A stretch of DNA of 64,000 nt from Mesonia mobilis DSM 19841 (GCF_000423405.1 NZ_AUHX01000006.1:186001-250000), one strand, 5' to 3'; numbered from the stretch's first letter, positions 43,902 through 53,605 are shown. Notes: generated from the sequence alone by a model not told the origin. Program-made: numbers and translations.

Positions 43902-44504
43902 ATGGCAAAAAGAAGTGCACCGGAAGTTAATGCAGGTTCGATGGCAGATATTGCTTTCTTGCTGTTAATCTTCTTTTTGGTAACAACTACTATTGAAACC
44001 GATGCAGGTTTAAATAGAAAATTGCCGCCAATACAAGATGAAAATACACCTCCTCCACCTCTTAAGAAAAAAAATATCTTTCAGGTTTTAATTAACCAAC
44101 AGAATGATATTTTAGTTGAGGAGAATGAGATGGAACTTGGCGATGTTCGTCAGGCTGCGATCGATTTCTTAGATAACGGAGGGCAAGGTTGTGATTACTG
44201 TCAAGGAAAAAGAGATCCGGCATCATCAGACAACCCGAACAAAGCGGTAATTTCATTACAGCATACACGTGAAACAGATTATTCTACGTATATCGCTATT
44301 CAAAATGAATTAGTTGCTGCTTATAACTTCCTTAGAAATAGAGAGGCAGACCGTTTATTTCAAATGAGTTTTACTGAGATGGAAGCAAATTTCAATGATG
44401 CTCAATATAACGGAGATAAAGATCTTTTAGAAAGCAGAATCGAAACCATACGTGATATGTATCCGATGAAACTTTCTGAAGCAGAACCTAAAGAAAGTAA
44501 ATAA
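43902..44504 (+). CDS. ExbD/TolR-family protein (first copy)
   Basis: This 200-residue protein has one helix near the N-terminus with the proton-carrying aspartate D16 (MADIAFLLLIFFLVTTT). A proline-rich spacer (ENTPPPPLKKK) and a periplasmic domain follow. The cysteine pair CDYC near residue 97 in the periplasmic part is unusual and could form a disulfide. It pairs with the second ExbD 21 bp downstream. Confidence 0.9.
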   Translation: MAKRSAPEVNAGSMADIAFLLLIFFLVTTTIETDAGLNRKLPPIQDENTPPPPLKKKNIFQVLINQQNDILVEENEMELGDVRQAAIDFLDNGGQGCDYCQGKRDPASSDNPNKAVISLQHTRETDYSTYIAIQNELVAAYNFLRNREADRLFQMSFTEMEANFNDAQYNGDKDLLESRIETIRDMYPMKLSEAEPKESK

Positions 44505-44525
44505 CAAGACTAATAAGATTTAATT

Positions 44526-45008
44526 ATGTCTAAATTTAAAAAGAAAAAGAGTGGAGATTTACCAGCGATTTCAACGGCATCATTGCCAGATATCGTATTC
44601 ATGCTTTTATTTTTCTTTATGGTAGCTACTGTAATGCGTGAGAATACGTTAATGATTCAAAACGACTTACCTTTCGCAGATCAAGTAGAAAAGCTTCAGA
44701 AGAAAGATTTAGTAATGTATATCTACGCAGGTAAACCAAGTGCTCGATACCAAAAACAATATGGTACAGAGGCTAGAGTTCAGCTTAACGATAAATTTGC
44801 AGATGTGAGTGACATTAAGCAATTTATTATCGAAGAGCGCGGTTCTAAGCGTGAAGAATTAAAGAATAAATTAACCACTTCTTTAAAAGTTGATGGTGAA
44901 ACTAATATGGGGCTTGTTTCCGATATTAAGTATGAATTAAGAAGAGCAGAGGCGTTTCGTATAAACTATACCACTAGAAATGGTGATGCTTCTCAAAACT
45001 TTCAATAG
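44526..45008 (+). CDS. ExbD/TolR-family protein (second copy)
   Basis: This 160-residue protein has a basic N-terminus (MSKFKKKKSGD), then a membrane helix with the conserved aspartate D22 (LPDIVFMLLFFFMVATV), then a periplasmic domain. Two different ExbD proteins in one operon suggest a heterodimeric pair in the proton channel complex. A terminator follows. Confidence 0.9.
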   Translation: MSKFKKKKSGDLPAISTASLPDIVFMLLFFFMVATVMRENTLMIQNDLPFADQVEKLQKKDLVMYIYAGKPSARYQKQYGTEARVQLNDKFADVSDIKQFIIEERGSKREELKNKLTTSLKVDGETNMGLVSDIKYELRRAEAFRINYTTRNGDASQNFQ

Positions 45009-45031
45009 AACGTAACTTGTTGTTCGTATAT

Positions 45032-45062
45032 AAAAACATCCAACATTTGTTGGATGTTTTTT
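45032..45062 (+). terminator. Terminator of the ExbB/ExbD operon
   Basis: AAAAACATCCAACA (45032-45045) and TGTTGGATGTTTTT (45048-45061) form a perfect 14-bp stem followed by T-rich sequence. Confidence 0.85.
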
Positions 45063-45093
45063 ATTTATAAAGCTTTTTTATTACTTTTTCAGA

Positions 45094-45810
45094 ATGAAAA
45101 ATACCGTCTTGCTACTTTTTATCTTGATTAATCTTCCCTCGTTTGGGCAAGAAAATCAACCTGTAAATGACTCTATTGTGGTAGGAGAAACTAAAATAGA
45201 TAGTTTATATCGAGAAGATCAGTTTTATTTTGGTTTTACTTTTAATCTTCTGCTTAACCGTCCTGAAGGTATTCAACAGTCTGGGTTTTCAGGAGGTTTA
45301 CAATTGGGATATTTAAGAGATTTTCCGATTAATAAAAAGCGAACTTTAGCCATTGCTCCGGGTTTGGGTTGGTCGATCAATTCTTATGGTCAAAACCTAT
45401 TGGTGACCGAAAATAGAAATGACGAATCTGAATTTTATATTTTAGATAACGACAATGATTACAGTCGAAATAGATTTACTAATTATTTAGTTGAATTACC
45501 TTTAGAGTTAAGATGGCGAAGCAGCACTCCTGAATCTTATAAATTCTGGAGAATTTACGCCGGCGTAAAAGCCAGTTATATTTATCATTTTAAATCGAGA
45601 TACGAAGGAGAAGGAAATAATGTTACACAAACGAAGGTTGAAGAGCTAAACCGTTGGCGTTATGGCGTGATGTTTACCTTTGGTTACAATACCTTCAATT
45701 TTCATTTTTATTACAGCTTAAATCCTTTATTCGATGCCAATACGACAGAGTATAATCGTGAAATCGGCTTGCATCCGCTTAAAATAGGACTTACTTTTTA
45801 TATTCTATAA
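45094..45810 (+). CDS. PorT-family outer-membrane beta-barrel protein
   Basis: This 238-residue protein has a signal peptide (about 19 residues, ending PSFGQ). Alternating strands give the PorT-like pattern (GLQLGYLRDFPINKKRTLAIAPGLGWS, then YLVELPLELRWRSSTPESYKFWRIY). PorT relatives take part in or accompany type IX secretion. Orthology to PorT itself is uncertain from sequence alone. The gene follows the ExbB/ExbD operon's terminator and overlaps the end of the convergent gene by 6 bp. Confidence 0.8.
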   Translation: MKNTVLLLFILINLPSFGQENQPVNDSIVVGETKIDSLYREDQFYFGFTFNLLLNRPEGIQQSGFSGGLQLGYLRDFPINKKRTLAIAPGLGWSINSYGQNLLVTENRNDESEFYILDNDNDYSRNRFTNYLVELPLELRWRSSTPESYKFWRIYAGVKASYIYHFKSRYEGEGNNVTQTKVEELNRWRYGVMFTFGYNTFNFHFYYSLNPLFDANTTEYNREIGLHPLKIGLTFYIL

Positions 45811-46419
45811 AATTATATGTTGAAAAAGTAATAAGCTTAATTGTGGTAATGCTCCAATACATAAACCGGTAATTAATTCGCTAGAAGAATGCGCTTTTTC
45901 CTGAATTCTTGATGAAGCCGTCCATCCTATACTAAACAATAAAAAAGCGATCACATAAGTAAGATTAGTGCCGTAAATAAAGCTGATACAAATAATAAAG
46001 GCAGTTAAACCGGCAACTCCCATCATATGTAAACTCACTTTGTATTTAAAGATATTCAGTGTAAATGCAATGATCGAAGTGTATAATATTCCGGTGAAAA
46101 AATACCACAGCGTCGCATATTCTTCACCCACCAAAATAAAGTTAAGAACGGTTAATAAGATCAAGCAGAAAAAAAGCATCGGCAAGCGCCGTTCTTTTAC
46201 GTTAGCTAATTGAAGACTTTTTACGAGTCCTAAATTCTTCAATAAAAAATAAAAAACGATCGGAATAAAAATCGTAAGAATAGCAATGGCTAAAAGCTTT
46301 GCTTTAATAATTGGTTCTGGTAAGAAACGCGGACTTATTCTAAAATATATTACAGTTCCAAAAAAAGGCATCCATAACGGATGAAACAGATAGGATGCCA
46401 GTTTAATAAACCACTTCAT
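45805..46419 (-). CDS. Multi-pass membrane protein, degenerate PAP2-like
   Basis: This 204-residue protein has about six hydrophobic helices. The C-terminal SRIQEKAHSSSELITGLCIGALPQ resembles the last PAP2 motif (SR...H....V..G...G), but the earlier phosphatase motif KxxxxxxRP is only loosely matched. It may be a lipid-phosphate-binding relative rather than an active phosphatase. Its start follows the rpoN stop directly, so the two are translationally linked. Confidence 0.6.
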   Translation of the reverse strand: MKWFIKLASYLFHPLWMPFFGTVIYFRISPRFLPEPIIKAKLLAIAILTIFIPIVFYFLLKNLGLVKSLQLANVKERRLPMLFFCLILLTVLNFILVGEEYATLWYFFTGILYTSIIAFTLNIFKYKVSLHMMGVAGLTAFIICISFIYGTNLTYVIAFLLFSIGWTASSRIQEKAHSSSELITGLCIGALPQLSLLLFQHIIL

Positions 46420-47877
46420 TTAAATTTCTTTACGCAATCTCGCTACCGGAATATCTAATTGCTCACGATATTTGGCAACTGTTCTTCGGGCAATAGGATA
46501 ACCTTTATCTTTCAATATTTTCGAAAGTTTATCATCGGTTAAAGGCTTTTTCTTGTCTTCTTCACCCACCGTAATTTCTAAAATTTTCTTGATCTCTCGA
46601 GTAGAAACATCTTCACCTTGATCGTTTTTCATCGATTCAGAAAAAAACTCTTTAATCAACTTCGTTCCGTAAGGTGTATCTACATATTTACTGTTCGCTA
46701 CACGAGAAACGGTTGAAACATCCATTTCTATTTCTTCAGCAATATCTTTTAAGATCATTGGTTTTAGATCGCGCTCATCACCACTTAAAAAATATTCTTT
46801 TTGATGATGCATAATTGCGCTCATCGTTACAAAAAGTGTTTCTTGTCGTTGTTTTATCGCTTCAATAAACCATTTAGCAGAATCTAATTTTTGTTTAATA
46901 AACATTACCGCATCTTTCTGTTCTTTGGTTTTGTTTTTAGATTCTTTATAAGCTTTCAGCATATTGCTATAATCTCTAGAAACATGCATTTGCGGAGCGT
47001 TTCTACCATTGAGAGAAAGCTCTAACTCGCCATCTTTGATCTTTATCGTGAAATCTGGCGTAACGTGTTCTACAGGTCTTAAATTGCCTGCATACGAGCC
47101 TCCCGGTTTCGGATTTAAATGTTCAATTTCTTCAATTGCATCACGAAGCTGATCTTCGCTTATATCGAACTTAGAAAGTAACTTACTGTAATGCTTCTTC
47201 GTAAATTGATCAAAAGCTTTATCAAGCATTTCTATTGCTAATTCTACGCTTGCTGTCGGATTTTTACGCTTCAGCTGAATCAATAAACATTCTTGCAGAC
47301 TTCTTGCGCCAACTCCTGCCGGATCTAATTGATGTACGATTTTAAAAATACGTTCTACCGTTTCTTCATCGGTATAAACATTTTGAGTAAACGCCAGATC
47401 ATCTACAATATCTGGAACGTCGCGACGTATGTAACCGCTTTCATCAACGCTTCCTACAAGAAATTCAGCAATTTTCATCTCTTCTTCTTTCAGGCGGAAA
47501 GTTTGCAGTTGTGTTTTTAGATGCTGAGAAAAACTCGTACCCGATGCATAAGGCACACTTTTTTCTTCATCATCGCTACTATAATTATTGGCTTGTAAAC
47601 GATAATTCGGGATTTCGTCATCGCTTAAATATTCATCTACATCAATTTCGGTCTCAATAACTTCAGAATCGTTGTCTTGCTCCTCGTTTTTAAATTCATC
47701 TTCAAACTCGTATTCGTCCGTTTTTTCTTTACCACTATCTAAAGCAGGATTGTCTTCCAACTCTTGCTTTACACGTTGTTCAAAAGCTTGTGTAGGCAAC
47801 TGTATAAGCTTCATAAGCTGTATTTGTTGCGGCGATAGCTTTTGCGATAATTTAAATTTTAACTGTTGCTTTAGCAT
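46420..47877 (-). CDS. rpoN: RNA polymerase sigma-54 factor
   Basis: This 485-residue alternative sigma factor needs an AAA+ activator. Region I is Gln-rich (QLKFKLSQKLSPQQIQLMKLIQLP) and contacts the activator. An acidic region II lies at about residues 50-100. The core-binding domain contains LVGSVDESGYIRRD and LDPAGVGARSLQECL. The C-terminal RpoN box is ARRTVAKYRE. Length is typical. A candidate -7 TAATTTTG (47906-47899) precedes it on the minus strand. Confidence 0.96.
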   Translation of the reverse strand: MLKQQLKFKLSQKLSPQQIQLMKLIQLPTQAFEQRVKQELEDNPALDSGKEKTDEYEFEDEFKNEEQDNDSEVIETEIDVDEYLSDDEIPNYRLQANNYSSDDEEKSVPYASGTSFSQHLKTQLQTFRLKEEEMKIAEFLVGSVDESGYIRRDVPDIVDDLAFTQNVYTDEETVERIFKIVHQLDPAGVGARSLQECLLIQLKRKNPTASVELAIEMLDKAFDQFTKKHYSKLLSKFDISEDQLRDAIEEIEHLNPKPGGSYAGNLRPVEHVTPDFTIKIKDGELELSLNGRNAPQMHVSRDYSNMLKAYKESKNKTKEQKDAVMFIKQKLDSAKWFIEAIKQRQETLFVTMSAIMHHQKEYFLSGDERDLKPMILKDIAEEIEMDVSTVSRVANSKYVDTPYGTKLIKEFFSESMKNDQGEDVSTREIKKILEITVGEEDKKKPLTDDKLSKILKDKGYPIARRTVAKYREQLDIPVARLRKEI

Positions 47878-47964
47878 GGTTTGATTTATTACTTACTACA
47901 AAATTAACGAAATTGGCACGACAATTGTTACCAAAATTTTGTTAAGCTTCTATAAAACTCATCA

Positions 47965-48810
47965 CTAAGCCATAAATTTTTGAAATTTCTTCGGAAAGTT
48001 ATTTTCGAAATATAGAGTTGTGTTGGAAATAGGATGTTGAAATTTCAACGAATGCGCCGCTAATAGAATTCCTTTTATTTTTTCTGAAGAACCATAAGTC
48101 TCATCGCCAACGATCGGATTACCGTTTTTGCTGAGATGAATTCTTATCTGATGCGTTCTGCCGGTTGTCGGGAATAGTTCTGCAAGTGAGAACGTCTTTT
48201 CATTTTTCTTAAAGGTTTCTTTTAATTGAAATGGAGTTTCAGCATTTTTTCCTTCAATAGCTGAATTAAAAACTCCTTCTGAAACTATAGCTCCAGAAAC
48301 GATGGCTAAATAAGATTTCTGAATTTCTTTCGCTTCAAAAGCCTGATTTAACTTTACTTGAGCATTTTTGGTTTTGGCAATAATTAAAAGTCCGCTAGTA
48401 GGGTTATCTAAACGATGTACGGGAATCGGGTAGGGAAGCGCATCTTTTTCTTCGGAAGTTTTCAGATTATACGGAAGCGCATTTTCGATAGTTTTAAAAT
48501 AATTGCCGTTGGTAGGATAACCGGAAGGTTTTTCGATCACCGCCAGAAATTCATCTTCAAAAATTACACGAAGTTTCAACTGAAAAATTTTTTTCTGCGG
48601 AAGTTCTTCTGCTAACAACTCCAAGATTTGTCCTTCTTCAATCCAATCACCAGTATTAGCCGGTTTTCCATTTAAAAGAATGAGTTGTTTTTTGATAGCT
48701 TTTTTAATTCCGCTACGGGTTGGAAGCGTTTTAAAAATTCCGACAGCATATTCCTGCAAACGAATCGGTACTTCGATTTTTGGAACTATATGTTTTTCGA
48801 TGACTTTCAT
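47965..48810 (-). CDS. RluA-family RNA pseudouridine synthase
   Basis: This 281-residue enzyme converts specific uridines in rRNA or tRNA. The catalytic aspartate is D135 in VHRLDNPTSGLLI with the chosen start, and GRTHQIRIHL follows. An N-terminal S4-like part (SGIKKAIKKQLILLNGKP) precedes it. I chose the ATG at 48810 (MKVIEKHIV). The frame extends eight residues further, into the terminator hairpin. The target uridine is not predictable. Confidence 0.92.
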   Translation of the reverse strand: MKVIEKHIVPKIEVPIRLQEYAVGIFKTLPTRSGIKKAIKKQLILLNGKPANTGDWIEEGQILELLAEELPQKKIFQLKLRVIFEDEFLAVIEKPSGYPTNGNYFKTIENALPYNLKTSEEKDALPYPIPVHRLDNPTSGLLIIAKTKNAQVKLNQAFEAKEIQKSYLAIVSGAIVSEGVFNSAIEGKNAETPFQLKETFKKNEKTFSLAELFPTTGRTHQIRIHLSKNGNPIVGDETYGSSEKIKGILLAAHSLKFQHPISNTTLYFENNFPKKFQKFMA

Positions 48811-48815
48811 TGAAG

Positions 48816-48857
48816 TAAAAATAAAAAACCTCACAGGCTTTAAAAACTTGTGAGGTT
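48816..48857 (-). terminator. Terminator of asnS, immediately upstream of the pseudouridine synthase gene
   Basis: AACCTCACA (48827-48835) and TGTGAGGTT (48849-48857) form a perfect 9-bp stem. On the minus strand it is followed by TTTTATTTTT. It ends only 5-16 nt before the next gene's ATG at 48810. The CCTCACAG core also occurs at 8486-8493. Confidence 0.7.
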
Positions 48858-48869
48858 CATTAATATATT

Positions 48870-48937
48870 TTCGTCATTCCGAATCAACACTTCGACATTA
48901 GTTTATCTTGAGCTAATTCGAAATATTCAGTGTGACA
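48870..48937. repeat. Intergenic element of the CGTCATTCCGAAT type
   Basis: TCGTCATTCCGAATCAACACTTCGACATTAG...TTCGAAATATTCAGTGTGAC resembles dispersed GTCATTCCGAA/TTCGAAAT repeats of flavobacterial intergenic regions. It has an imperfect inverted symmetry. Copy number cannot be judged from one window. Confidence 0.4.
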
Positions 48938-48970
48938 AAAAGTAACTAAGCTTTTTTAATATTTAAAAGA

Positions 48971-50413
48971 TTAAAATTCAGCACTTTTTGGAGTTCTTGG
49001 GTAAGGGATCACGTCGCGAATATTCGTCATTCCTGTAGCAAATAAAACTAAACGCTCAAAACCTAAACCAAAACCACTGTGTACGCAAGTTCCGAATCTA
49101 CGGGTGTCTAAATACCACCATAATTCTTTTTCATCTACACCTAATTCTTTCATTTTCGTTTGTAAAACATCTAAGCGCTCTTCTCGTTGTGAGCCTCCTA
49201 CAATTTCTCCAATACCAGGGAAAAGAATATCCATCGCACGAACGGTTTTGCCGTCTTCATTTAAACGCATGTAGAAAGCTTTGATGTTTGCCGGATAATC
49301 AAATAAAATCACCGGACATTTAAAGTGTTTTTCAACCAAGTAACGCTCGTGTTCACTTTGTAGATCTGCTCCCCATTCTTCAATTACATAATTGAATTTT
49401 TTCTTCTTGTTAGGCTTCGAGTTCTTTAAAATATCGATCGCCTCGGTATAGCTTACGCGTTTAAAGTTGTTATCTACAATAAAGCGTAATTTTTCACGTA
49501 AAGCCATTGGCGCACGTTCGGCTTGTGGCTTCGATTTATCTTCTTGAATTACTCTATTTTCTAGGAAAGCAAGATCATCATCACAATTGTCTAACACGTG
49601 GTTAATAACGTGTTTGATGAAATCTTCAGCAAGATCCATATTACCATCTAAATCGCAAAAAGCAACTTCTGGCTCGATCATCCAAAACTCTGCTAAGTGA
49701 CGAGAAGTGTTGGAGTTTTCTGCTCTAAAGGTTGGACCAAAAGTATAAATTTGCCCTAAACCTAACGCGTAAGTTTCTCCTTCTAACTGTCCGCTCACTG
49801 TAAGATTGGCTTCTTTTCCGAAGAAATCTTCTTTATAGTTAATCGAGCCATCTTCATTTTTTGGAACATTGTTTAAATCGAAATTCGTGACTTTAAACAT
49901 TTCTCCGGCGCCTTCAGCATCGCTACCGGTAATAATTGGCGTGTTTACGTAATTAAAACCGTTTTGGTTAAAATATTGATGCACCGCAAACGATAATTGA
50001 GAACGTACTCGCATTACGGCGCTAAATGTATTGGTGCGCACACGTAAATGTGCTTGTTCTCTTAATTTTTCTAAGGTATGACGTTTAGGAGAAAGAATGG
50101 TTTTCTTTACCTCTTCCGGATTGGCAGTTCCTAAGATCTCGATGTTTTTCACTTCGATCTCTACGCGTTGCCCTTTTCCTTCACTTTCCTTTAAAGTTCC
50201 GGTTACCGAGATGGCTGCTCCGATATTGATTTCGTTAAGAATTTCTTCCGGAGTGTTTTCGAAATCTAACACACATTGCAAATTATTGATGGTAGAACCG
50301 TCGTTTAAAGCAATAAAACGATTACTTCTAAAGGCGCGAACCCAACCTTTAGCGGTAAAATCTTGTAAAAAGTGGTCGCTTTCTAATAATTCAGCAATTT
50401 TTGTGTGTTTCAT
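48971..50413 (-). CDS. asnS: Asparaginyl-tRNA synthetase
   Basis: This 480-residue class II synthetase charges tRNA-Asn. The N-terminal OB-fold anticodon-binding domain spans about residues 15-110 ([18 protein letters not shown]). The catalytic core has [20 protein letters not shown] and motif 3 [15 protein letters not shown] near the C-terminus. The FxxxxRR tail differs from AspRS. A TATCTTTG -7 element (50440-50433) precedes it on the minus strand. Confidence 0.96.
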   Translation of the reverse strand: MKHTKIAELLESDHFLQDFTAKGWVRAFRSNRFIALNDGSTINNLQCVLDFENTPEEILNEINIGAAISVTGTLKESEGKGQRVEIEVKNIEILGTANPEEVKKTILSPKRHTLEKLREQAHLRVRTNTFSAVMRVRSQLSFAVHQYFNQNGFNYVNTPIITGSDAEGAGEMFKVTNFDLNNVPKNEDGSINYKEDFFGKEANLTVSGQLEGETYALGLGQIYTFGPTFRAENSNTSRHLAEFWMIEPEVAFCDLDGNMDLAEDFIKHVINHVLDNCDDDLAFLENRVIQEDKSKPQAERAPMALREKLRFIVDNNFKRVSYTEAIDILKNSKPNKKKKFNYVIEEWGADLQSEHERYLVEKHFKCPVILFDYPANIKAFYMRLNEDGKTVRAMDILFPGIGEIVGGSQREERLDVLQTKMKELGVDEKELWWYLDTRRFGTCVHSGFGLGFERLVLFATGMTNIRDVIPYPRTPKSAEF

Positions 50414-50432
50414 CTTTATTTTATTTGAAGGG

Positions 50433-50440
50433 CAAAGATA
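50433..50440 (-). promoter_or_regulatory. Candidate -7 promoter element of asnS
   Basis: Minus-strand TATCTTTG matches TAnnTTTG and lies 19 nt before the asnS ATG. No -33 TTG is seen at the normal distance. Confidence 0.4.
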
Positions 50441-50492
50441 AATTTTTCGAGATAGCTTAAAAAAGAAGTGATAAGAAATTTACGACTTGAAA

Positions 50493-51113
50493 TTAATTAA
50501 ATCGATACATAATCGAGAAATGCGGAAAGTTGATAAAATCACTAAAATTATTATTGCTGAAATCTGATCTGTTATCAAAATTAGGTTCTTCGCTGTGGTA
50601 AGTAAGAATATCTTTAAAAGTTAAGCTTGCCAGCCAATACTGACTGATGTTAAAAGATATTCCGGCATCTAAGTAGCTTTTGAAGTAAGAATTATGGTTC
50701 TCATCTGCTTGGAGATAATTGTAATTGAGTCCAATTTCTGACTGTACAAATAATTTGGGCAGCAATTGCACGATGTAATACCTAGCGTGAATACCCGCTT
50801 TATAGTTTTGGAGATTAAGGTTGGAAGAAGAATCACTTTCAGCAATATTCATACTAAAGCCGAGATGCGTACCTACGAGAAATTTATTAAAAACAGCATA
50901 TTCAATTTTCGGAATAAATTGAAAAGCAAGTTGACTTTCCAATTCGGGTTGACCTAAATAAATCTCTTCGTTTAATCTTGCAATTTCTTGGTCTTGAAAT
51001 GTAAAACCAAAAGTAGAACCCAGCCAAACTTCTCCTTTTTGAAAGTTTGAATCTTGGGCAGCAACTGTAAATGAGAATAGAGTTAAAAATACTATGCTGA
51101 AGAAGGTTTTCAT
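50493..51113 (-). CDS. Outer-membrane beta-barrel protein, unknown role
   Basis: This 206-residue protein has a signal peptide (MKTFFSIVFLTLFSFTVAAQ). About eight alternating amphipathic strands follow, such as EVWLGSTFGFTFQ and LVGTHLGFSMNIAES. It ends in a C-terminal aromatic strand (HFSIMYRFN) typical of outer-membrane barrels. No family ligand is visible. It lies 25 bp after the MMPL-type exporter gene on the same strand and may be expressed with it. Confidence 0.7.
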   Translation of the reverse strand: MKTFFSIVFLTLFSFTVAAQDSNFQKGEVWLGSTFGFTFQDQEIARLNEEIYLGQPELESQLAFQFIPKIEYAVFNKFLVGTHLGFSMNIAESDSSSNLNLQNYKAGIHARYYIVQLLPKLFVQSEIGLNYNYLQADENHNSYFKSYLDAGISFNISQYWLASLTFKDILTYHSEEPNFDNRSDFSNNNFSDFINFPHFSIMYRFN

Positions 51114-51138
51114 GATCTTTTTTTCAAAAGATAAGAAA

Positions 51139-53544
51139 TTATTTGTTTTCCTCTTCCCCTAACTCTTCACTATCGGTTAAAATCTGTAAATGCGGCTCTT
51201 TAAGTGTTTTCTTGTTGGCAATGTTCTTTTCTAAAGAAAGCAATAGAGAAGGTAACAATAATAAGTTAGAAAGCATCGCAAATAACAAGGTAGCAGAAAC
51301 TAAACCACCTAAAGCTTTCGTACCTCCAAAACTACTGATCATAAATACCGAGAACCCGAAAAACAACACGATCGAAGTATAAAACATACTTACCGTAGTT
51401 TCACGTAATGCCGGATATACCGATTTTTTGATCTTCCAGTTATGCGCTTTAAGTTCTTGACGGTATTTTGCCAAAAAGTGAATCGTATCATCTACCGAAA
51501 TACCAAAAGCAATGCTAAATACTAGTATTGTTGAAGGTTTAATAGGGATGCCTAAAAAGCCCATCATTCCCGCGGTAATTAGTAACGGAAGTAAATTAGG
51601 AACCAATGAAATAATGATCATTCTAAAAGAACGGAACATCCAAGCCATAAAAATGGCGATCAATACAATCGCTAAGGTTAACGAGATCACTAAGTTTTTC
51701 ACCAAATAGTTAGTTCCTTTTTGGAAAACTAAAGCTTTACCGGTCATGGTTACTTCATAGCGATCTTCGGGGAAAATTTCGTGAATTTTCGGCCATAGAT
51801 TTGCTTCAATACGTTCCATTTCTTCGGTGCCCACATCCTTCATAAAAACCGTCATTCTGGCAAATTGCCCGGTAGAATCTACATAAGCATTCAGTTGGTC
51901 GCTGGTGCCGTCTGAAAGTGATTTTAAATAGGGGAAAATAAAGTTTTGCTCCTGCGAAGTTGGTAGCTGGTAATATTTAGGATTGCCGTTATAATAAGCT
52001 TGTTTTGAATATTTCACTAGATCGACCACAGAAACCGGTTGAGAAAGCTCCGGTGTGTCTATTAAAAGTTCTTCCAACTCTTGCATTTTCTTTAAGGTTG
52101 AAAGTTTTAAAACACCTTTCTTTCGGTTGGTGTTAATGAGAATTTCCAACGGCATAATTCCGTCGAATTCATCTTCAAAAAATTCAATATCTTTAAAAAA
52201 TTCAGCATCTTTCGGCATGTCTTCCAGTAAACTACCGGAAACTTTAATTTGATAAATACCAATAATACTTGCGGCAAGAAAAGCTACAGAACAAATATAA
52301 ATTGTGATTCTTCGGTGTCTTACCGTACGCTGAATCCAATCGACAAAGCCTTCGATCCACGTTTTACCTAAATGGCGTAAATGCTTCTCTTTAGGTCTTG
52401 GCATGTAGCTGTAAATAATAGGAATGATCAATAAACTAAGCACAAAAATTGCCAAGATGTTGATCGATGCCACGATACCAAATTCTTTTAAAAGTGTACT
52501 TTCAGTAATAATAAAAGTCGCAAAACCAGAAGCGGTAGTCACATTGGTCATTAAAGTGGCGTTCCCGACTTTGGTAATTACTCGTTGTAAAGATTTGGCT
52601 TGGTTCCCGTGATTTTTAATTTCTTGTTGATATTTATTGATCAAGAAAATACAGTTCGGGATCCCGATCACAATAATTAACGGCGGAATAATTGCTGTAA
52701 GCACCGTGATCTCATAATGCAACAGCCCTAAGAAACCAAACGACCACATTACCCCAATAATTACGGTAAACATTGAAATAAGCGTGGCTCTAAAAGATCT
52801 AAAGAAAAAGAAGAAAATAAGCGAAGTCACCAATAAAGCACCGCCCACAAAAAGCCCGATCTCATCAACAATGTTTTGAGAATTTAGCGTTCGTATATAC
52901 GGCATTCCCGAAACGTGTAGCTCTAAATTGTGTTCTTTTTCGAAATCTTTCAGCAAAGGCTCAATAACATCTAAAATGAAAATTTTTCGCTGTTTCGAAT
53001 TAACGATATCTTTTTTGATGTACACCGCTGTTTGTACGGTGTTCGTGTGTTTACTATAAACCAAGCCTTCGTAAAACGGCAGGCTATCGAATAATTCTTT
53101 CTTATAATTGGAAGCTTGTTCTTGATTTACGCGTTCTTCTTTTACTAAATCGACCAGCTCAAAACGTGGCGGATTTGAGAATTTCTGAAGTTTTTTCAGC
53201 TTGCCAATTCCAATTGTATATTCAACTTCAGGAAAAGAGTCTAGCTTTTCAGCAAGCTCATTCCACGCATTAAATTTTTCCGGAGTAAAAAGTGTAGGAT
53301 CGTTAGAAGCAACTAAAAGCACATTGCCTTCTTCGCCAAACTGATTAAGAAATTTTTGATATTCTTGGTTAACTTCGTGGTGATCAGGTAGTAAGTTGGC
53401 TTCGGTGTAGGAGAAGCGCATATTTTTCCACTGGGTTCCTAACAAAACCGTGATACCTGCAATAAGAATCAATATAGCGGTTCGGTTTCTTAGAATGACC
53501 CCTGCGATGGTATTCCAAAACCCGAAACTGAAAATTTTAGACAT
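51139..53544 (-). CDS. RND/MMPL-type exporter
   Basis: This 801-residue transporter has two repeated blocks of helices (about residues 220-400 and 620-780), each preceded by a large periplasmic domain. The helix-4 type motif FGISVDDTIHFLAKYRQELK lies in the second block. Sterol-sensing/MMPL-like members move lipids or hydrophobic compounds, and the cargo is not predictable. TACCTTTG (53570-53563) is a -7 candidate before it. Confidence 0.88.
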   Translation of the reverse strand: MSKIFSFGFWNTIAGVILRNRTAILILIAGITVLLGTQWKNMRFSYTEANLLPDHHEVNQEYQKFLNQFGEEGNVLLVASNDPTLFTPEKFNAWNELAEKLDSFPEVEYTIGIGKLKKLQKFSNPPRFELVDLVKEERVNQEQASNYKKELFDSLPFYEGLVYSKHTNTVQTAVYIKKDIVNSKQRKIFILDVIEPLLKDFEKEHNLELHVSGMPYIRTLNSQNIVDEIGLFVGGALLVTSLIFFFFFRSFRATLISMFTVIIGVMWSFGFLGLLHYEITVLTAIIPPLIIVIGIPNCIFLINKYQQEIKNHGNQAKSLQRVITKVGNATLMTNVTTASGFATFIITESTLLKEFGIVASINILAIFVLSLLIIPIIYSYMPRPKEKHLRHLGKTWIEGFVDWIQRTVRHRRITIYICSVAFLAASIIGIYQIKVSGSLLEDMPKDAEFFKDIEFFEDEFDGIMPLEILINTNRKKGVLKLSTLKKMQELEELLIDTPELSQPVSVVDLVKYSKQAYYNGNPKYYQLPTSQEQNFIFPYLKSLSDGTSDQLNAYVDSTGQFARMTVFMKDVGTEEMERIEANLWPKIHEIFPEDRYEVTMTGKALVFQKGTNYLVKNLVISLTLAIVLIAIFMAWMFRSFRMIIISLVPNLLPLLITAGMMGFLGIPIKPSTILVFSIAFGISVDDTIHFLAKYRQELKAHNWKIKKSVYPALRETTVSMFYTSIVLFFGFSVFMISSFGGTKALGGLVSATLLFAMLSNLLLLPSLLLSLEKNIANKKTLKEPHLQILTDSEELGEEENK

Positions 53545-53562
53545 ATCAAAAAATTACGGGCG

Positions 53563-53570
53563 CAAAGGTA
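53563..53570 (-). promoter_or_regulatory. Candidate -7 promoter element of the MMPL-type exporter gene
   Basis: Minus-strand TACCTTTG matches TAnnTTTG and lies 18 nt before the ATG at 53544. Confidence 0.35.
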
Positions 53571-53605
53571 TAAAATGCTTAGTAATAAACTATTGAAAAA
53601 TTGAA

